The translations under genes were made by a program, and so were the position numbers. Shown here in pieces: positions 43,155-54,231 of a stretch of DNA of 64,000 bases (position 1 is the first letter of the stretch; every line of letters starts with the position of its first letter). Location of the stretch: positions 124,001 to 188,000 of the forward strand of contig JADJGB010000010.1 of the NCBI GenBank assembly GCA_016708305.1, given 5' to 3'. The notes beneath the pieces were generated by a model that was not told the origin of the DNA, ran no database searches, and was given only the letters and a program-made list of their open reading frames with translations. Source of the stretch: Sphingobacteriales bacterium (lineage in GTDB: Bacteria; Bacteroidota; Bacteroidia; Chitinophagales; Chitinophagaceae).

Positions 43155-45272
43155 CTATTTTTTCAAATACAAATCAAAATAATCTGAAATTTTCTGCATC
43201 AGGTGTATCCGGTCTTTACCGCGTACATTGTGCTCATGGCCCGGGTACATGAAGTAATCTACCTGTACACCCTTGCTCACCGCATCCCTCAAAAAATTGA
43301 CAGTATGCTGCCACACCACGGTAGCATCCTGTGTGCCGTGTATCAGCAGCAGCTTGCCTTTCAGTTTATCAGCCTTACCCACTAATTTGTTTTTGCTGTA
43401 TCCTTCGAGGTTCGACTGGGGTGTGTCCATATACCTTTCGCCATACATCACTTCTACATGCTCCAGTCGAGTACCGGGCCGCCGGCAACGCCCACTTTGA
43501 ATACATCGGGTTTGCAGCATAAAAGAAGTGGTCATAAAACCGCCGTAACTCCATCCGTGAATACCCATCCTGTCGCCATCCACAAAGGGCAGTGATTTCA
43601 GGTACTCCACCCCTTCATCTGATCCTCCATTTCATTATCGCCCAAGTTTCTGAAAATCACCTGTTCGAATTTCAATCCCCTGTTAGAACTTCCACGTCCG
43701 TCCATTACCCACACCACATAACCCTGCTGTGCCATATAATCGTACCAAAGATTGCCACTGGCAGGAAAACGGTTCAGATTCATCTGGGCATGTGGTCCGT
43801 TGTACAGATAAACAACCACCGGATATTTTTTGGCCGGATTGAAAGAAGCCGGGTAAATCAATCTGCCATACAGGTCAGTAACACCATCGGCAGCCTTGAT
43901 GGTTACGTTTTCTACCCGTGGCATGTTGTAGCCGGTAAGCGGATCAGCAGCCGTCAGCAGATTCTTTTTAAATTTTTTATCCACCGACAACACATCTACC
44001 TTACGCGGCGTGGACTGATTTGTCCAGTTATCAATGGCATTAGTGCCATCGTCATTGATTACAAAAGTATGGTAACCCGGATCGGTATCAACCCTGTTCA
44101 TCTTACCGGTTTTCCAGTTCACGGTGTAAAGATGTTTTTCCATGGCGCCGTCTTTGGTAGTGGTAATCAGGAGTCCGTTTTTCTTTTTATTGATTCCTGT
44201 AATTTCGTTTACCAACCAATCGCCTTTAGTAACCTGATTGAGTAGTTTCCCGTTCAGGTCGTAACGATATAGATGCATAAACCCATCTCTTTGGCTCCAC
44301 CAGAGAAATTCCTTTCCATCGGGCAAAAAATAGAGTTCTTTCTGTGGCTCCACATATTTATCATCGCGTTCTTCAAACAGGGTTCTTACCAGTTCACCGG
44401 TCTGCACATCATACTGATTGAGCTTGACATGGTTTTGGTCGCGATTCAATACAGCTATGTAGATAGATTTTTCATCCGGATTCCAGGTTACGCAGGTCAG
44501 ATACTGGTCTTTAGATTCACCTGTTTTTAAAAAGACAGTCTTTCCGGTTTTAGGATTATAAACACCCAAAGTCACCTGATGAGAGGTGCGTCCGGCAAAA
44601 GGATATTTAACATTATGATTAACTGCCGGTATTGGTGCCCAGTCTATCACAGGATAATCCTCTACCATTGATTGGTCCATCCGGTAAAAAGCAAGCAAAT
44701 TACCTTTTGGAGAAAAGAAAATACCGTGACTGATACTAAATTCATCCCGATGGACAGATTTTCCGTTTACGATTTCATATTTACCATCGTTAGTAATCTG
44801 TACATTTCTGGCGTCCGTCTTTAGTAAATAGAGGTTATTATCCAAAACATAAGCTACGGAATGAGTGTTTTTGTCGAAAAAAATGTCTTCGGCGCCTTTG
44901 GCAATTTCACCGATGAGTTGTTTATGGTTGGTATTGCGGTTCCACACATAAAACTTATTCTGCATTTGAAACCATGCCTGATTTTGGTTGATCCAGTTAA
45001 GCGCAGGGGAAAAAGAAAGGCCAGAAAAATCAGTTGACCTTACAATCGTATCCGCAACCAAAGCGGGCAATGTTTTTTTCACCACCGCAGTTCCATAACT
45101 TGTTTTCACATTTTCAAGATAGGCATTTTCACCGGGGAACCATTGCAATGGAAGATTTTCCACTCTCAGGTTGGTAGCAAGTCCCAGAACTGCATCCTGC
45201 ATGGTTAAATTCTTTTTGGGCAAAAACAGTAACTGTAATAAATAATAGCGCAGTAAAAACAATCTTCTTCAT
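43155..45272 (-). CDS. Dipeptidyl-peptidase IV, S9B family (four indels)
   Basis: The exported serine peptidase of about 705 residues removes Xaa-Pro or Xaa-Ala dipeptides. Restoring one A near 45210 joins the signal MKKIVFTALLFITVTVFAQ (ATG 45272) to the DPPIV_N propeller. The C-terminal hydrolase domain has GIHGWSYGGFM (Ser), HGTQDATVVW (Asp) and YPGHEHNV (His). A G-run at 43599 (G4 for G5) splits the gene. A compensating +1/-1 pair near 43505 and 43453 garbles a short stretch that should read [23 protein letters not shown]. The triad is complete, so the gene is likely functional. Confidence 0.93.
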
Positions 45273-45719
45273 AATTCTAGTATAATATGGTAATATAAAA
45301 ATATCCGTTTACAATTTTTCAAAAATAGTAATCTATTCCTTTGAAATGACATTTATTTGGCAAAATGAAGAACAGAAAAAGCAATAGAAGTTTGAAACAC
45401 AGGCAGCAATAAAGCCAATTATCAGACTCCTCAAAAATGACTACCATATTGATTATTAACTACTCACATGTAAAAATAGATGTATAAGTCAACACATTTT
45501 GTCTGCTATTACATAGAACTTGAAAAAGATGATGGAAATCCTGATTGAAATTGCCAGGTATTTTTTCTCAGATTTTTCCAATTCCTTCTCTACAAAACGG
45601 ATCAACTTCATCTACTGAAATCAACTTGCTATGCTGCAACTAAATAAATCTTGAATAGATGTCGCCCCACAGAAGTTTGTCTTCCATAGATTCTAATTTT
45701 TTATACAATTGGCCTGGAT

Positions 45720-46274
45720 TTACCCATATCGGAAACAGTAGTTAGTAAATTCGAAAGAAATGAAAGGTATTCTATGCTTAGTTAGCCCCTTCAACACCGA
45801 CTCTTCAAAACCTTCTACATCGATCTTGCAGAATACAGGTGCCCCATATTGAGATATCAAGGCATCTAAAGTTGTTGTAAGTACTTTTTGAGTGCTTGTC
45901 CATTTGTATTCTTTGGAGAATCTGCCCTCGTTTTTCCATTTATCCGACATGGTTGAAATCACATTTTCATGTTCGCATACCGACAATTCAGCCTGTCCTT
46001 CATAGTCTGCAACTGCTTTATCAACAATTATAACATTCTGGCTATTGCCAAACAATTCATTTAGATGCAGTAAACATAATTTTTGTGGTTCAACGCAAAT
46101 TATTTTTGCACCCAATTCAAGAAAAATTTCCGCTCTGTTTCCCATGTTAGCACCAACATCAAAACATAAATCACCTTCTTTGATGAACTGGGAGTAGAAT
46201 CGCAGCATTTTTTTTCCCTTCCGGTTTTTATTGTTGAAATTGCGATTCAATAAATTGTATAGAGCGTTCTTCAT
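45720..46274 (-). CDS. FkbM-family methyltransferase, probably truncated
   Basis: The protein is about 184 residues from ATG 46274 (TTG 46322 is an alternative). A class I SAM fold is shown by DLCFDVGANMGNRAEIFLELGAKIICVEPQ and FCKIDVEGFEESVLKGL. Family members O-methylate glycans or small molecules. It stops at FTNYCFRYG, earlier than the usual 230-260 residues. Further family-like sequence (LESMEDKLLWGDIYSRFI) continues past the stop in another frame to about 45650, so an indel has probably cut it. Confidence 0.82.
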   Translation of the reverse strand: MKNALYNLLNRNFNNKNRKGKKMLRFYSQFIKEGDLCFDVGANMGNRAEIFLELGAKIICVEPQKLCLLHLNELFGNSQNVIIVDKAVADYEGQAELSVCEHENVISTMSDKWKNEGRFSKEYKWTSTQKVLTTTLDALISQYGAPVFCKIDVEGFEESVLKGLTKHRIPFISFEFTNYCFRYG

Positions 46275-46322
46275 AGTAAAAGGTTTAATAAATTTGAGTG
46301 TTTTCGCTACTAAATTTTGCAA

Positions 46323-47078
46323 TCATTTAATACTTTAGATAATTTAGGTTGGATATATTTACTTAAATAATAATTGATAAAAATATTCAAATTTTCAACA
46401 AATATATAATTGTTTTACCTCAAAAAGCTCTAAAATTAATGTGAAATCATAAAAATATTTGTACTCAATGTCTCAAAAATAACAATCTATTCTTTTGAAT
46501 CCGTATTTATTTTAGGGCAAACGCATCTAAATTCACAAATAGGTAATCATCCTCACTCCCAGAGGGATAAAATTATAATAGAATATTGAATCCTATATTA
46601 CAGAACCCCAAAGAGGTGAAATGCCATCCCTACAGGATTTTGAACACAACCAAACGATTATTTCTATTATGATATCAGCCCTTCAGGCTTGTTTTCAGAC
46701 TAAAAAATAGATGCGTTTATCCTGAAGCTTCATTTCGGAACATAGCGGAGAAATCTCATCCCTATAAAACACAGCGGGCATTTCAACTACATATTACTCG
46801 TCACATCGACCATAGGGAGATGTCTCATCGTTCCGGTAGAAAAAGATTTCTCACTCCACTGCGTTACGTTGGAATGACGGGCAACTTGAATAAATATTTA
46901 TCTCCAAAAAGGAGATACCGGTTTTTTGACAAAATTTATACAAATTATCCAATATAATAAATTGATTATAATTTATTTATACAATTTATATAAAATTAAA
47001 ATATACTTATTACCTACAATTTATATTAATCAGATAATTTCGTTTATCCTGAAAATAAGACATTCCAGAAATCCCGAA
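46323..47078. other. AT-rich intergenic region with inverted repeat
   Basis: No coding frame is credible in these 756 bases. A near-perfect inverted repeat of 16 bases (AGGnnAAACGCATCTA) lies at 46514-46529 and 46708-46723, bracketing about 180 bases. The part at 46800-46890, with wording such as AGATTTCTCACTCC and GGAATGACGGGC, resembles dispersed intergenic repeats common in Bacteroidota. No promoter or RNA gene was recognised. Confidence 0.4.
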
Positions 47079-48639
47079 TCAGGCATGTTCACCAAACACC
47101 TCTACCAGCGCTCCGGTAATTTCGCCCAGTGTACATTTACTTTCCACCGCATTCAAAACCACGGGCATCAGGTTTTCGGCTCCTGTTGCTTTTCCTTTCA
47201 GTTCTTTCAATAATCTATCGCACTCGTCTTGATTTCTATTATTTCTTAAAGTCTGTAGTTTTGCATTTGCACCTCTCTGATGCTGTCATCTACTTTGAGT
47301 ACAGGGGTATCATTATGTTCTTCCACCTGAAACTTATTTACACCTACAATTATCTTTTCGTTATTCTCAATTTTACGTTGATAATCATAGGCGCTGCGCG
47401 CTATTTCCTCCTGAATAAATCCTTCTTCTGTTGCGGATACACTACCACCCATCGCATCAATTTTGTTGATTAACTCAGTGGCCTTATCCTCAATTTCCTG
47501 AGTGAGTGCCTCGATATAGTAAGATCCTGCCAACGGATCTACGGTTTCAGGTACGCCGCTTTCATAAGCAACAACCTGCTGGGTGCGCAGCGCAATCCTC
47601 GCCGATTGTTCGGTGGGAAGGCTCAATGCTTCGTCAAAACTGTTAGTGTGCAGTGATTGGGTTCCGCCCAGCACGGCTGCCAGGGTCTGGATGGTAACTC
47701 TGGTAATATTATTGTGAGGTTGTTGCGCAGTGAGGGTACTTCCTCCGGTTTGGGTGAAAGCGCAGCATCATCCTCGGGGTCGGTTGCGCCTAATTCCTTC
47801 ATCATCTTGGCCCACATTCTTCTGGCTGCCCTGAACTTGGCAATTTCTTCCATCAGGTTATTATGCGCATTAAAGAAAAACGAAAGTCTTTTCCCAAACA
47901 CATTGATATCCAATCCTTTGTCAAGAGCAGCATTTACATAAGCCTTACCATTGCTGAGGGTGAAAGCGATCTCCTGCACCGCCGTACTTCCTGCCTCGCG
48001 GATATGATAACCACTGATAGATATCGTATTCCATTTGGGAAGTTCATTGGCACACCATTCAAAAATATCGGTAATGATACGCATGGATGGCTTAGGCGGA
48101 AAACGGTAAGTGCCTCTGGCGGCATATTCTTTGAGGATATCGTTTTGTATGGTTCCTGATATTTTGCTCAGGTCTGCGCCCTGCCTTTTGGCCTGTGCCA
48201 CATACATTGAAAGCAGAATAAAAGCAGTAGCATTGATGGTCATACTGGTAGAAACATCTTCCAATTTGATGCCGTCAAACAAAATACCCAAATCATCCAT
48301 ACTGTCAATAGCCACTCCCACTTTTCCCACCTCGCCTTCTGCCAGTGAGTGGTCACTGTCATAACCAATTTGTGTAGGCAAATCGAACGCTACACTCAGC
48401 CCCATCACGCCCTGCGACAATAAATAGTGATATCTTTTATTGCTCTCCTCAGCCGTGCTGAAGCCGGCATATTGCCTCATCGTCCAGAGGCGACCCCTGT
48501 ACATATCCTTCTGTACCCCTCTGGTAAAAGGAAATTCACCTGATTTTTCATTCAATTTTTCGGGTAAAGGAAGGTCGGATGCTGTGTATAAAGGCTTTAC
48601 TTCAATATTGCTGTCGGTAACAATTTTATTCGGCTCCAT
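47079..48639 (-). CDS. Methylmalonyl-CoA mutase, catalytic (large) subunit without B12 domain (frameshifted)
   Basis: The protein of about 520 residues carries the TIM-barrel CoA-binding half of the mutase that interconverts succinyl-CoA and methylmalonyl-Co[20 protein letters not shown] has the Tyr, and [14 protein letters not shown] the Arg, that mark methylmalonyl- rather than isobutyryl-CoA specificity. [10 protein letters not shown] and [15 protein letters not shown] are also present. Two 2-base gaps near 47755-47767 and one A lost near 47248 break the frame. After repair the C-terminus is [18 protein letters not shown] separate B12-binding subunit is needed and is not in the window. Confidence 0.92.
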
Positions 48640-48839
48640 AAAAATTTTTTATTGGTTGAACATCAATCTTCAAAAATAATAATGTATCTCCAGAGAAAAC
48701 ACTTTTTAGGGTGAAACTGATATAAATCATAGAGAGGGTGAGGGTGAGATTGCAGATTACTGATTGCAGATCGTGGATTATCTGACAACCGCTTTATCCA
48801 ACATCTAACGTCTAAAATCTAAAATCTCACACTTCCTCC

Positions 48840-50551
48840 TCAAAACCCTTCTGCCGAATCATCGCCCCGCCGGTCGGCTACTGCTTCAAATTTCCCATCG
48901 GGCAATAACTTTATCACTTCTGTTCGGCTATATGCGCCTCTAACATGGGTTTGATAACCCATTTTTTCCAAAGCTTTTTGGATATTTTGGTCAAAACCTT
49001 TTTCAATATCAATTCTGTCCGGCAACCATTGATGATGAAACTTGGGTTTATTCACTGCGTCTGTTGCATTCATCTTAAAATCAATAATATTCACAATAGT
49101 TTGAAAAACAGAAGTGGGAATGGTAGTGCCACCAGCGTACCCACTACCAAAAACGGTTTGTTTTCTTTTAGTACAATTGTAGGTGTCATAGAACTCAACA
49201 TGCGCTTGCCGGGCACTATGGCATTGGCTTTTCCACCAACAGCGCCAAACATATTGGGTGCGCCGGGCTTCACACTGAAGTCATCCATTTCATTATTGAG
49301 CAAAAAACCGGCGCCGCCCACAACGGTTTTACTTCCATATCCGCCATTGAGCGTGGTGGTTACTGCCACTGCATTGCCTTCCTTATCTATTACGCTTAGG
49401 TGTGTGGTTTCTTCACTTTCATAGCCAGGTATCACCCCTTCCACTGTTTGCTTACTGTTTCCGGCTACTCCCGGTTTATAATCTTTCATCCTCTGTCTGA
49501 GGTAAGCATCGCTGCTCAGTGTTTCTACTGGCACATTGTAAAAATCTGCATCACCCATGTATTTTGCACGGTCGGCATAGGCTCTCCGCTCTACCTCAGT
49601 CATTAGGTGCACGGAAGCAGGTGTTTGAAAACCCATTTTTCCGACATCAAAAGGCTCTATCATTTTCAACATCTGATTGAGCAATAATCCGCCACTGCTG
49701 GGCATGGGCATACCTACCACCCGAAAACCTCTGTAATCAAATGTGAGCGGCTCTCTCCATTTAGCTTTATAATTTTTTAAATCCTCCTTTGAGATTAATC
49801 CATTTCCTCGCTGCATCTCTTTAACTATCAAATCGGCAGTTTCACCTTCATAAAATCCGGCTTGTCCTTTTTTCTGTATTCTTTTCAGGGTTTGGGCTAA
49901 ATCCTTTTGCACCAAAGTATCACCAGCTTTCCAGAGATTCGCTTTTACAAAAACCGGAAGAATCGTATTATTTTTTTCAAAACCTTTTTTTGTGCCATTT
50001 AATGATGATGCCTCCGACTCTGTAATGACGAAACCCTTTTCTGCCAAATCAATCGCCGGCTGAATAATTGTACTCATTGGCAATTTTGCATATTTTAATG
50101 AGGCAAAGAGACCGGCCACCGTACCCGGTACGCCACAGGCCAAATGACCATCCAGACTTTTTTCAACTATCGGATTATCGTTTTTATCCAAATACATATC
50201 TCTTCGTGCACCAGCGGGAGCCGTTTCGCGATAATCGAGCGCTACGGTTTCGCTGTTTTTCAATCTGGCCACCGCAAATCCGCCGCCGCCAATATTACCT
50301 GCCATCGGAAACACAACTGCAAGCGCCCATTGGGTAGCAATGGCTGCATCTACCGCATTGCCACCTTTCTTCAGCATTTCCAATCCGGCTATGCTGGCCA
50401 AAGGATGTGCAGAAACAACTACCCCATTCCCAACTGTAATAACTTTCTTAATTTGGTAGTTGTAACCATCAATTGCCGAAACTGAAGACTGACGCTGGCT
50501 TGTGCAAGCAATAAAACCCAAAAGTATTAAATACAATAACTTAACTCTCAT
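48840..50551 (-). CDS. ggt: Gamma-glutamyltransferase (one frameshift)
   Basis: The exported Ntn-hydrolase of about 570 residues transfers or hydrolyses the gamma-glutamyl group of glutathione-like peptides in the periplasm. It has a lipoprotein-like signal (LLGFIAC). The autocleavage nucleophile is Thr at about residue 382 in ESEETTHLSVID, so large and small subunits form as usual. NEMDDFSVKPG and the SMTPTIV block follow. A one-C loss near 49137 breaks the frame; repair gives VVGTPGGTTIPTSVFQ. The C-terminal ADRRGDDSAEGF is the family end. A lone gene. Confidence 0.94.
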
Positions 50552-50903
50552 TGAAGCAAGGTAGGAAATTATTTTGGCTCCGTTTCAATTTTTTACCCAA
50601 AAAAAATGAGGAGACGAACTCCTCATTGATTGCTTAGATTCAAGATTATTTATTTTAAACTATAACTCTCAACTTTTTGATTAAAGAGTCAGATTTATCT
50701 TAAAAAAGGTGTTAAACATAAAGGTTTCTAAATATTTTTTAACTTCATCACTCTCTATTCTTATAAGACGTGGAATTTGCCGAAAACGCAACAGTTAGTG
50801 AAATTTTTCTTCAGAAAGCTTCAACTTTTTGAATAAATAATGACAGAATTTTAAAAATTATTTTCGCAAATGCATGATTATCAATAATTTAATTACATTT
50901 TCT
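50552..50903. other. Intergenic region with terminator and short repeat
   Basis: No gene is visible in this stretch between ggt and the lipoprotein. It contains the hairpin at 50600-50628 and the 11-base AACGCAACAGT at about 50787, which recurs at about 51355 on the other side of the lipoprotein gene. Confidence 0.45.
50600..50628 (-). terminator. Rho-independent terminator
   Basis: A perfect 9-bp stem (AATGAGGAG and CTCCTCATT) is followed on the minus strand by eight T residues. It ends transcription of the lipoprotein gene at 50904 before ggt. Confidence 0.85.
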
Positions 50904-51305
50904 CTAATTGGAAGATATTAGTTTGAGAGATAATTTAGTTTTTGTCAGTTCAAGAATTTCATATTTCACCAACATTTTACCTCCCCAAAATGCGCTTTGA
51001 ATGGTCAGGTCTTTTTGATTCAATATCCATTCTCCCTCATATTGTGCATAGGTTATGGGAGGCGTACCACAAAAACCGGAATTCTTTGTTTCTACCAATT
51101 TACCTCCGTTTTTAAAAGTAATTCCCTGCCTGTCTTGCACCAGGGCAGCGGTTTTGTTGTAGGTGAATATATCAATTTTAAAATCCTGCAATAGCCAATT
51201 CCCGATAATACTTTCTGCATTGGTTGGCAGATTTACATCCTCCTGTTGTTTGGAACAAGCTATCAGACCAAAAACAACAATTAATAAGAATAATACCCTT
51301 TTCAT
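50904..51305 (-). CDS. Small lipoprotein, lipocalin-like fold
   Basis: The protein of about 133 residues has a lipoprotein signal ending LIAC and a body starting SIIGNWLLQDFKIDIF, then strands with GITFKNGGKLVET and YEGEWILNQKDLTI. The GxW opening and beta-strand pattern are those of lipocalin-like (DUF4923/DUF5004-like) Bacteroidota lipoproteins. The function is unknown. ATG 51305 is preferred. It is divergent from the PIG-L gene. Confidence 0.78.
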   Translation of the reverse strand: MKRVLFLLIVVFGLIACSKQQEDVNLPTNAESIIGNWLLQDFKIDIFTYNKTAALVQDRQGITFKNGGKLVETKNSGFCGTPPITYAQYEGEWILNQKDLTIQSAFWGGKMLVKYEILELTKTKLSLKLISSN

Positions 51306-51417
51306 TTTCAAAATTTAATACACCTGTATCTATTAAGACGAGAAAAATTCTAAAAACGCAACAGTCTGCAAAGATAATTTTAAGAAAAATTGTCTCATTT
51401 TCTGCTATTTTCGTAGG

Positions 51418-53900
51418 ATGAAGAAAGTTGTTCTGTCCATTGCTTTGATTTTTATTCATTCACTTGTTTTTTCGCAGCCGCCTCAGTCCTGGTCTTCCGG
51501 CCAAATATTACAGGCCATCAAAAAATTAAACGTTTTGGGCACGGTAATATACATTGCCGCCCACCCTGATGATGAAAACACAAGACTGATAGGTTATCTG
51601 GCAAACGAAAAATTATATCGCACCGGTTATTTATCGCTTACTCGGGGAGATGGCGGCCAGAATCTGATAGGTGATGAACAGGGAATTGAACTGGGTCTCA
51701 TCAGAACGCAGGAGCTTTTATCGGCACGCAGAATTGACGGTGGTGAACAGTTTTTTACCAGTGCTTATGATTTCGGCTATTCAAAAACGCCTGAGGAGAC
51801 TTTCGATATTTGGGATAAAGAAAAAATACTCAGCGATGTGGTTTGGGTCATTCGCTACTTCAGGCCGGATGTCATTATCACCCGCTTCCCTACCACCGGT
51901 GAGGGCGGTCATGGTCACCACACTGCATCAGCCATTTTGGCAAACGAAGCATTTATTGCGGCAGCAGATCCTAATCGTTTTCCGCAACAGCTTCAATATG
52001 TGCAACCCTGGCAAGCCAAAAGAATTTTGTGGAACACTTTCAACTTTGGCGGCAACAATACCACCAGTGAATCGCAGTTTAAAACAGATGTAGGTGGATT
52101 CAATCCACTGCTGGGCAAAGGTTATGGAGAAATTGCAGCGCTCAGCCGAAGCCAGCACAAAAGTCAGGGTTTTGGTTCGGCGCCGGTACGCGGGCAGGCA
52201 ATAGAGTATTTTAAACCTACAGGAGGAACTGCTCCCCAAACCGACTTGATGGACGGAGTGGATTTGAGTTGGAAACGAATCGGTAAGGAAGGCGCACACA
52301 TCCAGGAGTTAATCAACAATATCGAAAAGGACTTTGATGTGGCGCATCCCGAAAAATCAGTGCCGGTGTTGGTAGATCTTTATAAAAATATCAGCCAATT
52401 AACGGAAGGAAACTGGAAAGAAAAAAAGCTACAGGAAGTACAACATTTGATTGCGCAGTGCAGTGGTTTGTTCATGGACGCTACCACTAACCGGCAATTT
52501 ATTGCTAAGGCGATTCTCTGAAAGCCAATATCACCATCAACAATCGTTTGGGCATTTTTGCAAAGTTGACTAACATTACAATTAACGGCCAACCCTTCGC
52601 CCACTTCCCCTCTCCTACTGAATTGAAAAAGAACACCAATTACAGTTTTGGCAAAATATTTTTTATCCCATATTCAAAAGATATTTCTCAACCATTCTGG
52701 TTGAAAGAAAAAATGGATAAAGGCCATTTTCATATTGAGAACCAACAATTAATTGGTGTAGCTGATGTGCAGCCCGCCTATCTTGCCGAAATCAACTTAA
52801 ACATTGAAGGAACCAATTTTACCTATTCCCTCCCGGTCAAATACAGGGCAACCGATCCTGTAAAAGGAGAAGAATACCAGCCTTTATATATTATTCCTTC
52901 CACCACCGTGAATATAGAACCTAAATTAATTATTTTCAAAAAAGGAGAAAAAAACACCTCCTCTGTAAATATCACTACTAAAGGCGAAAAAGGACACATC
53001 GGTTTGCAAGGCAAAGATTTTGTGAGCGTAACTGCCGATGACAGGATGGTAAACGAAAAGCAATTCACACTTTCTGCAAAAGATTTCAAGGAGCCAAGTG
53101 AAACAATTTATCCAACCATAAAAACCGCTAACCTTAACATAGACAGCGCCAATGCTTACGAAATAAAAACCATTCAATACGCCCACATTCCTACCATTGC
53201 CTTTTTCAATATTGACCATGCCAAAGTATTGAATATTGATTTGAAAACAACTGAAAAAAGAATCGGATACATTGTGGGAGCCGGCGACAAAGTGCCGGAA
53301 GCATTGCAGCAAATGGGTTACAACGTAACGCTGCTCACTCAATCAAACATCAATAGCGCCAATCTTTCGGGCTTCGATGCCATTATCACCGGCGTGAGAG
53401 CCTATAATACCAACGAATGGTTAAACGGCTACTACGACAAACTGATGAATTATGTAAAAAATGGCGGCAACCTGATTGTTCAATACAATACCAGCAGCAA
53501 TCTGGGGCCGGTGAAGGCGAAAATCGGGCCTTATGATTTTACGATTTCACGAAACAGAATTACAAACGAAAATGCAAAAGTGAATATTATAGATGAATCA
53601 CATCCGGTATTCAATTATCCCAATAAGATCACCCAAAAGGATTTTGAAGGCTGGGTGCAGGAGCGCAGTATTTATCATGCTGCCAACTGGGATAAAAATT
53701 TTCAACCGCTTATTTCAATGGCCGACCCGGGCGAAGCGCCAAATGATGGCAGTCTGATTGTGGGTAAATACGGAAAAGGATTTTTTACCTATACCGGTCT
53801 TGTGTTTTTCCGCGAATTGCCGGCAGGCGTTCCCGGCGCTTACAGGTTGATGGCGAACCTGATTGCTTTAAATTCTAAAACAGCAACAGGAAAAAAATAA
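51418..53900 (+). CDS. PIG-L family deacetylase, exported, large form (one frameshift)
   Basis: Joined at one G lost near 52512 (AAGGGCGATTCTCTG restored), this gives about 827 residues. It has a signal peptide (to about 20), then the PIG-L zinc hydrolase domain with AAHPDDEN at 47-54 and GHGHHTA at 164-170. A long C-terminal half follows that resembles a beta-sandwich and a glutamine-amidotransferase-like fold (IGYIVGAGDKVPEALQQMGYNVTLL, GGNLIVQYNT). PIG-L enzymes deacetylate GlcNAc-type groups. Its stop overlaps the next start (TAATG). It heads an operon with two tiny membrane proteins and a sodium symporter. Confidence 0.9.
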
Positions 53901-54079
53901 TGGACAAAAACAAAAATACCTTTATGGGAATGACCCGTGGTGAAATGTCTTTTCTCTTTGCCATTTTGCTGGGATTGATTATCGGATCACTTATTAAAAA
54001 AGTGAGATTAGGAATTATTTTAGGTCTTTTGTTGGGGTTGTTTATCATTTTCACAAATAATTTAAGAATTAAGAAATAG
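53900..54079 (+). CDS. Small membrane protein, 59 residues
   Basis: Starts at the ATG overlapping the PIG-L stop. After a polar N-terminus (MDKNKNTFMGMTRGEM) there are two hydrophobic segments split by SLIKKVRLG, a two-helix hairpin. I do not recognise the family. Position and coupling suggest a helper of the deacetylase or symporter. Confidence 0.7.
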   Translation: MDKNKNTFMGMTRGEMSFLFAILLGLIIGSLIKKVRLGIILGLLLGLFIIFTNNLRIKK

Positions 54080-54099
54080 TTTTAAACACTAATATAACG

Positions 54100-54231
54100 A
54101 TGATGCAATATAAAGAACCGGGCGAAAAGCCTTCTCCTTTTAAATCCTGGACAGCATGGTATGTGTTTGTAGCAGCTTTTTTGATTGTGGAAATCATTAT
54201 TTTTTATTTTCTGACTAAAATGTTTTCATGA
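54100..54231 (+). CDS. Small membrane protein, 43 residues
   Basis: ATG at 54100, with a proline-rich polar start (KEPGEKPSPFKSW) and one transmembrane helix. Its stop overlaps the symporter ATG as ATGA. The arrangement resembles the one-helix small subunits that precede some sodium/solute symporters. Confidence 0.72.
   Translation: MMQYKEPGEKPSPFKSWTAWYVFVAAFLIVEIIIFYFLTKMFS

Noticed and set aside
43592..44245. Plus-strand open frame of 217 codons opposite the peptidase
   Set aside because: The minus strand encodes the conserved DPP IV propeller and hydrolase domains; this frame matches nothing known.
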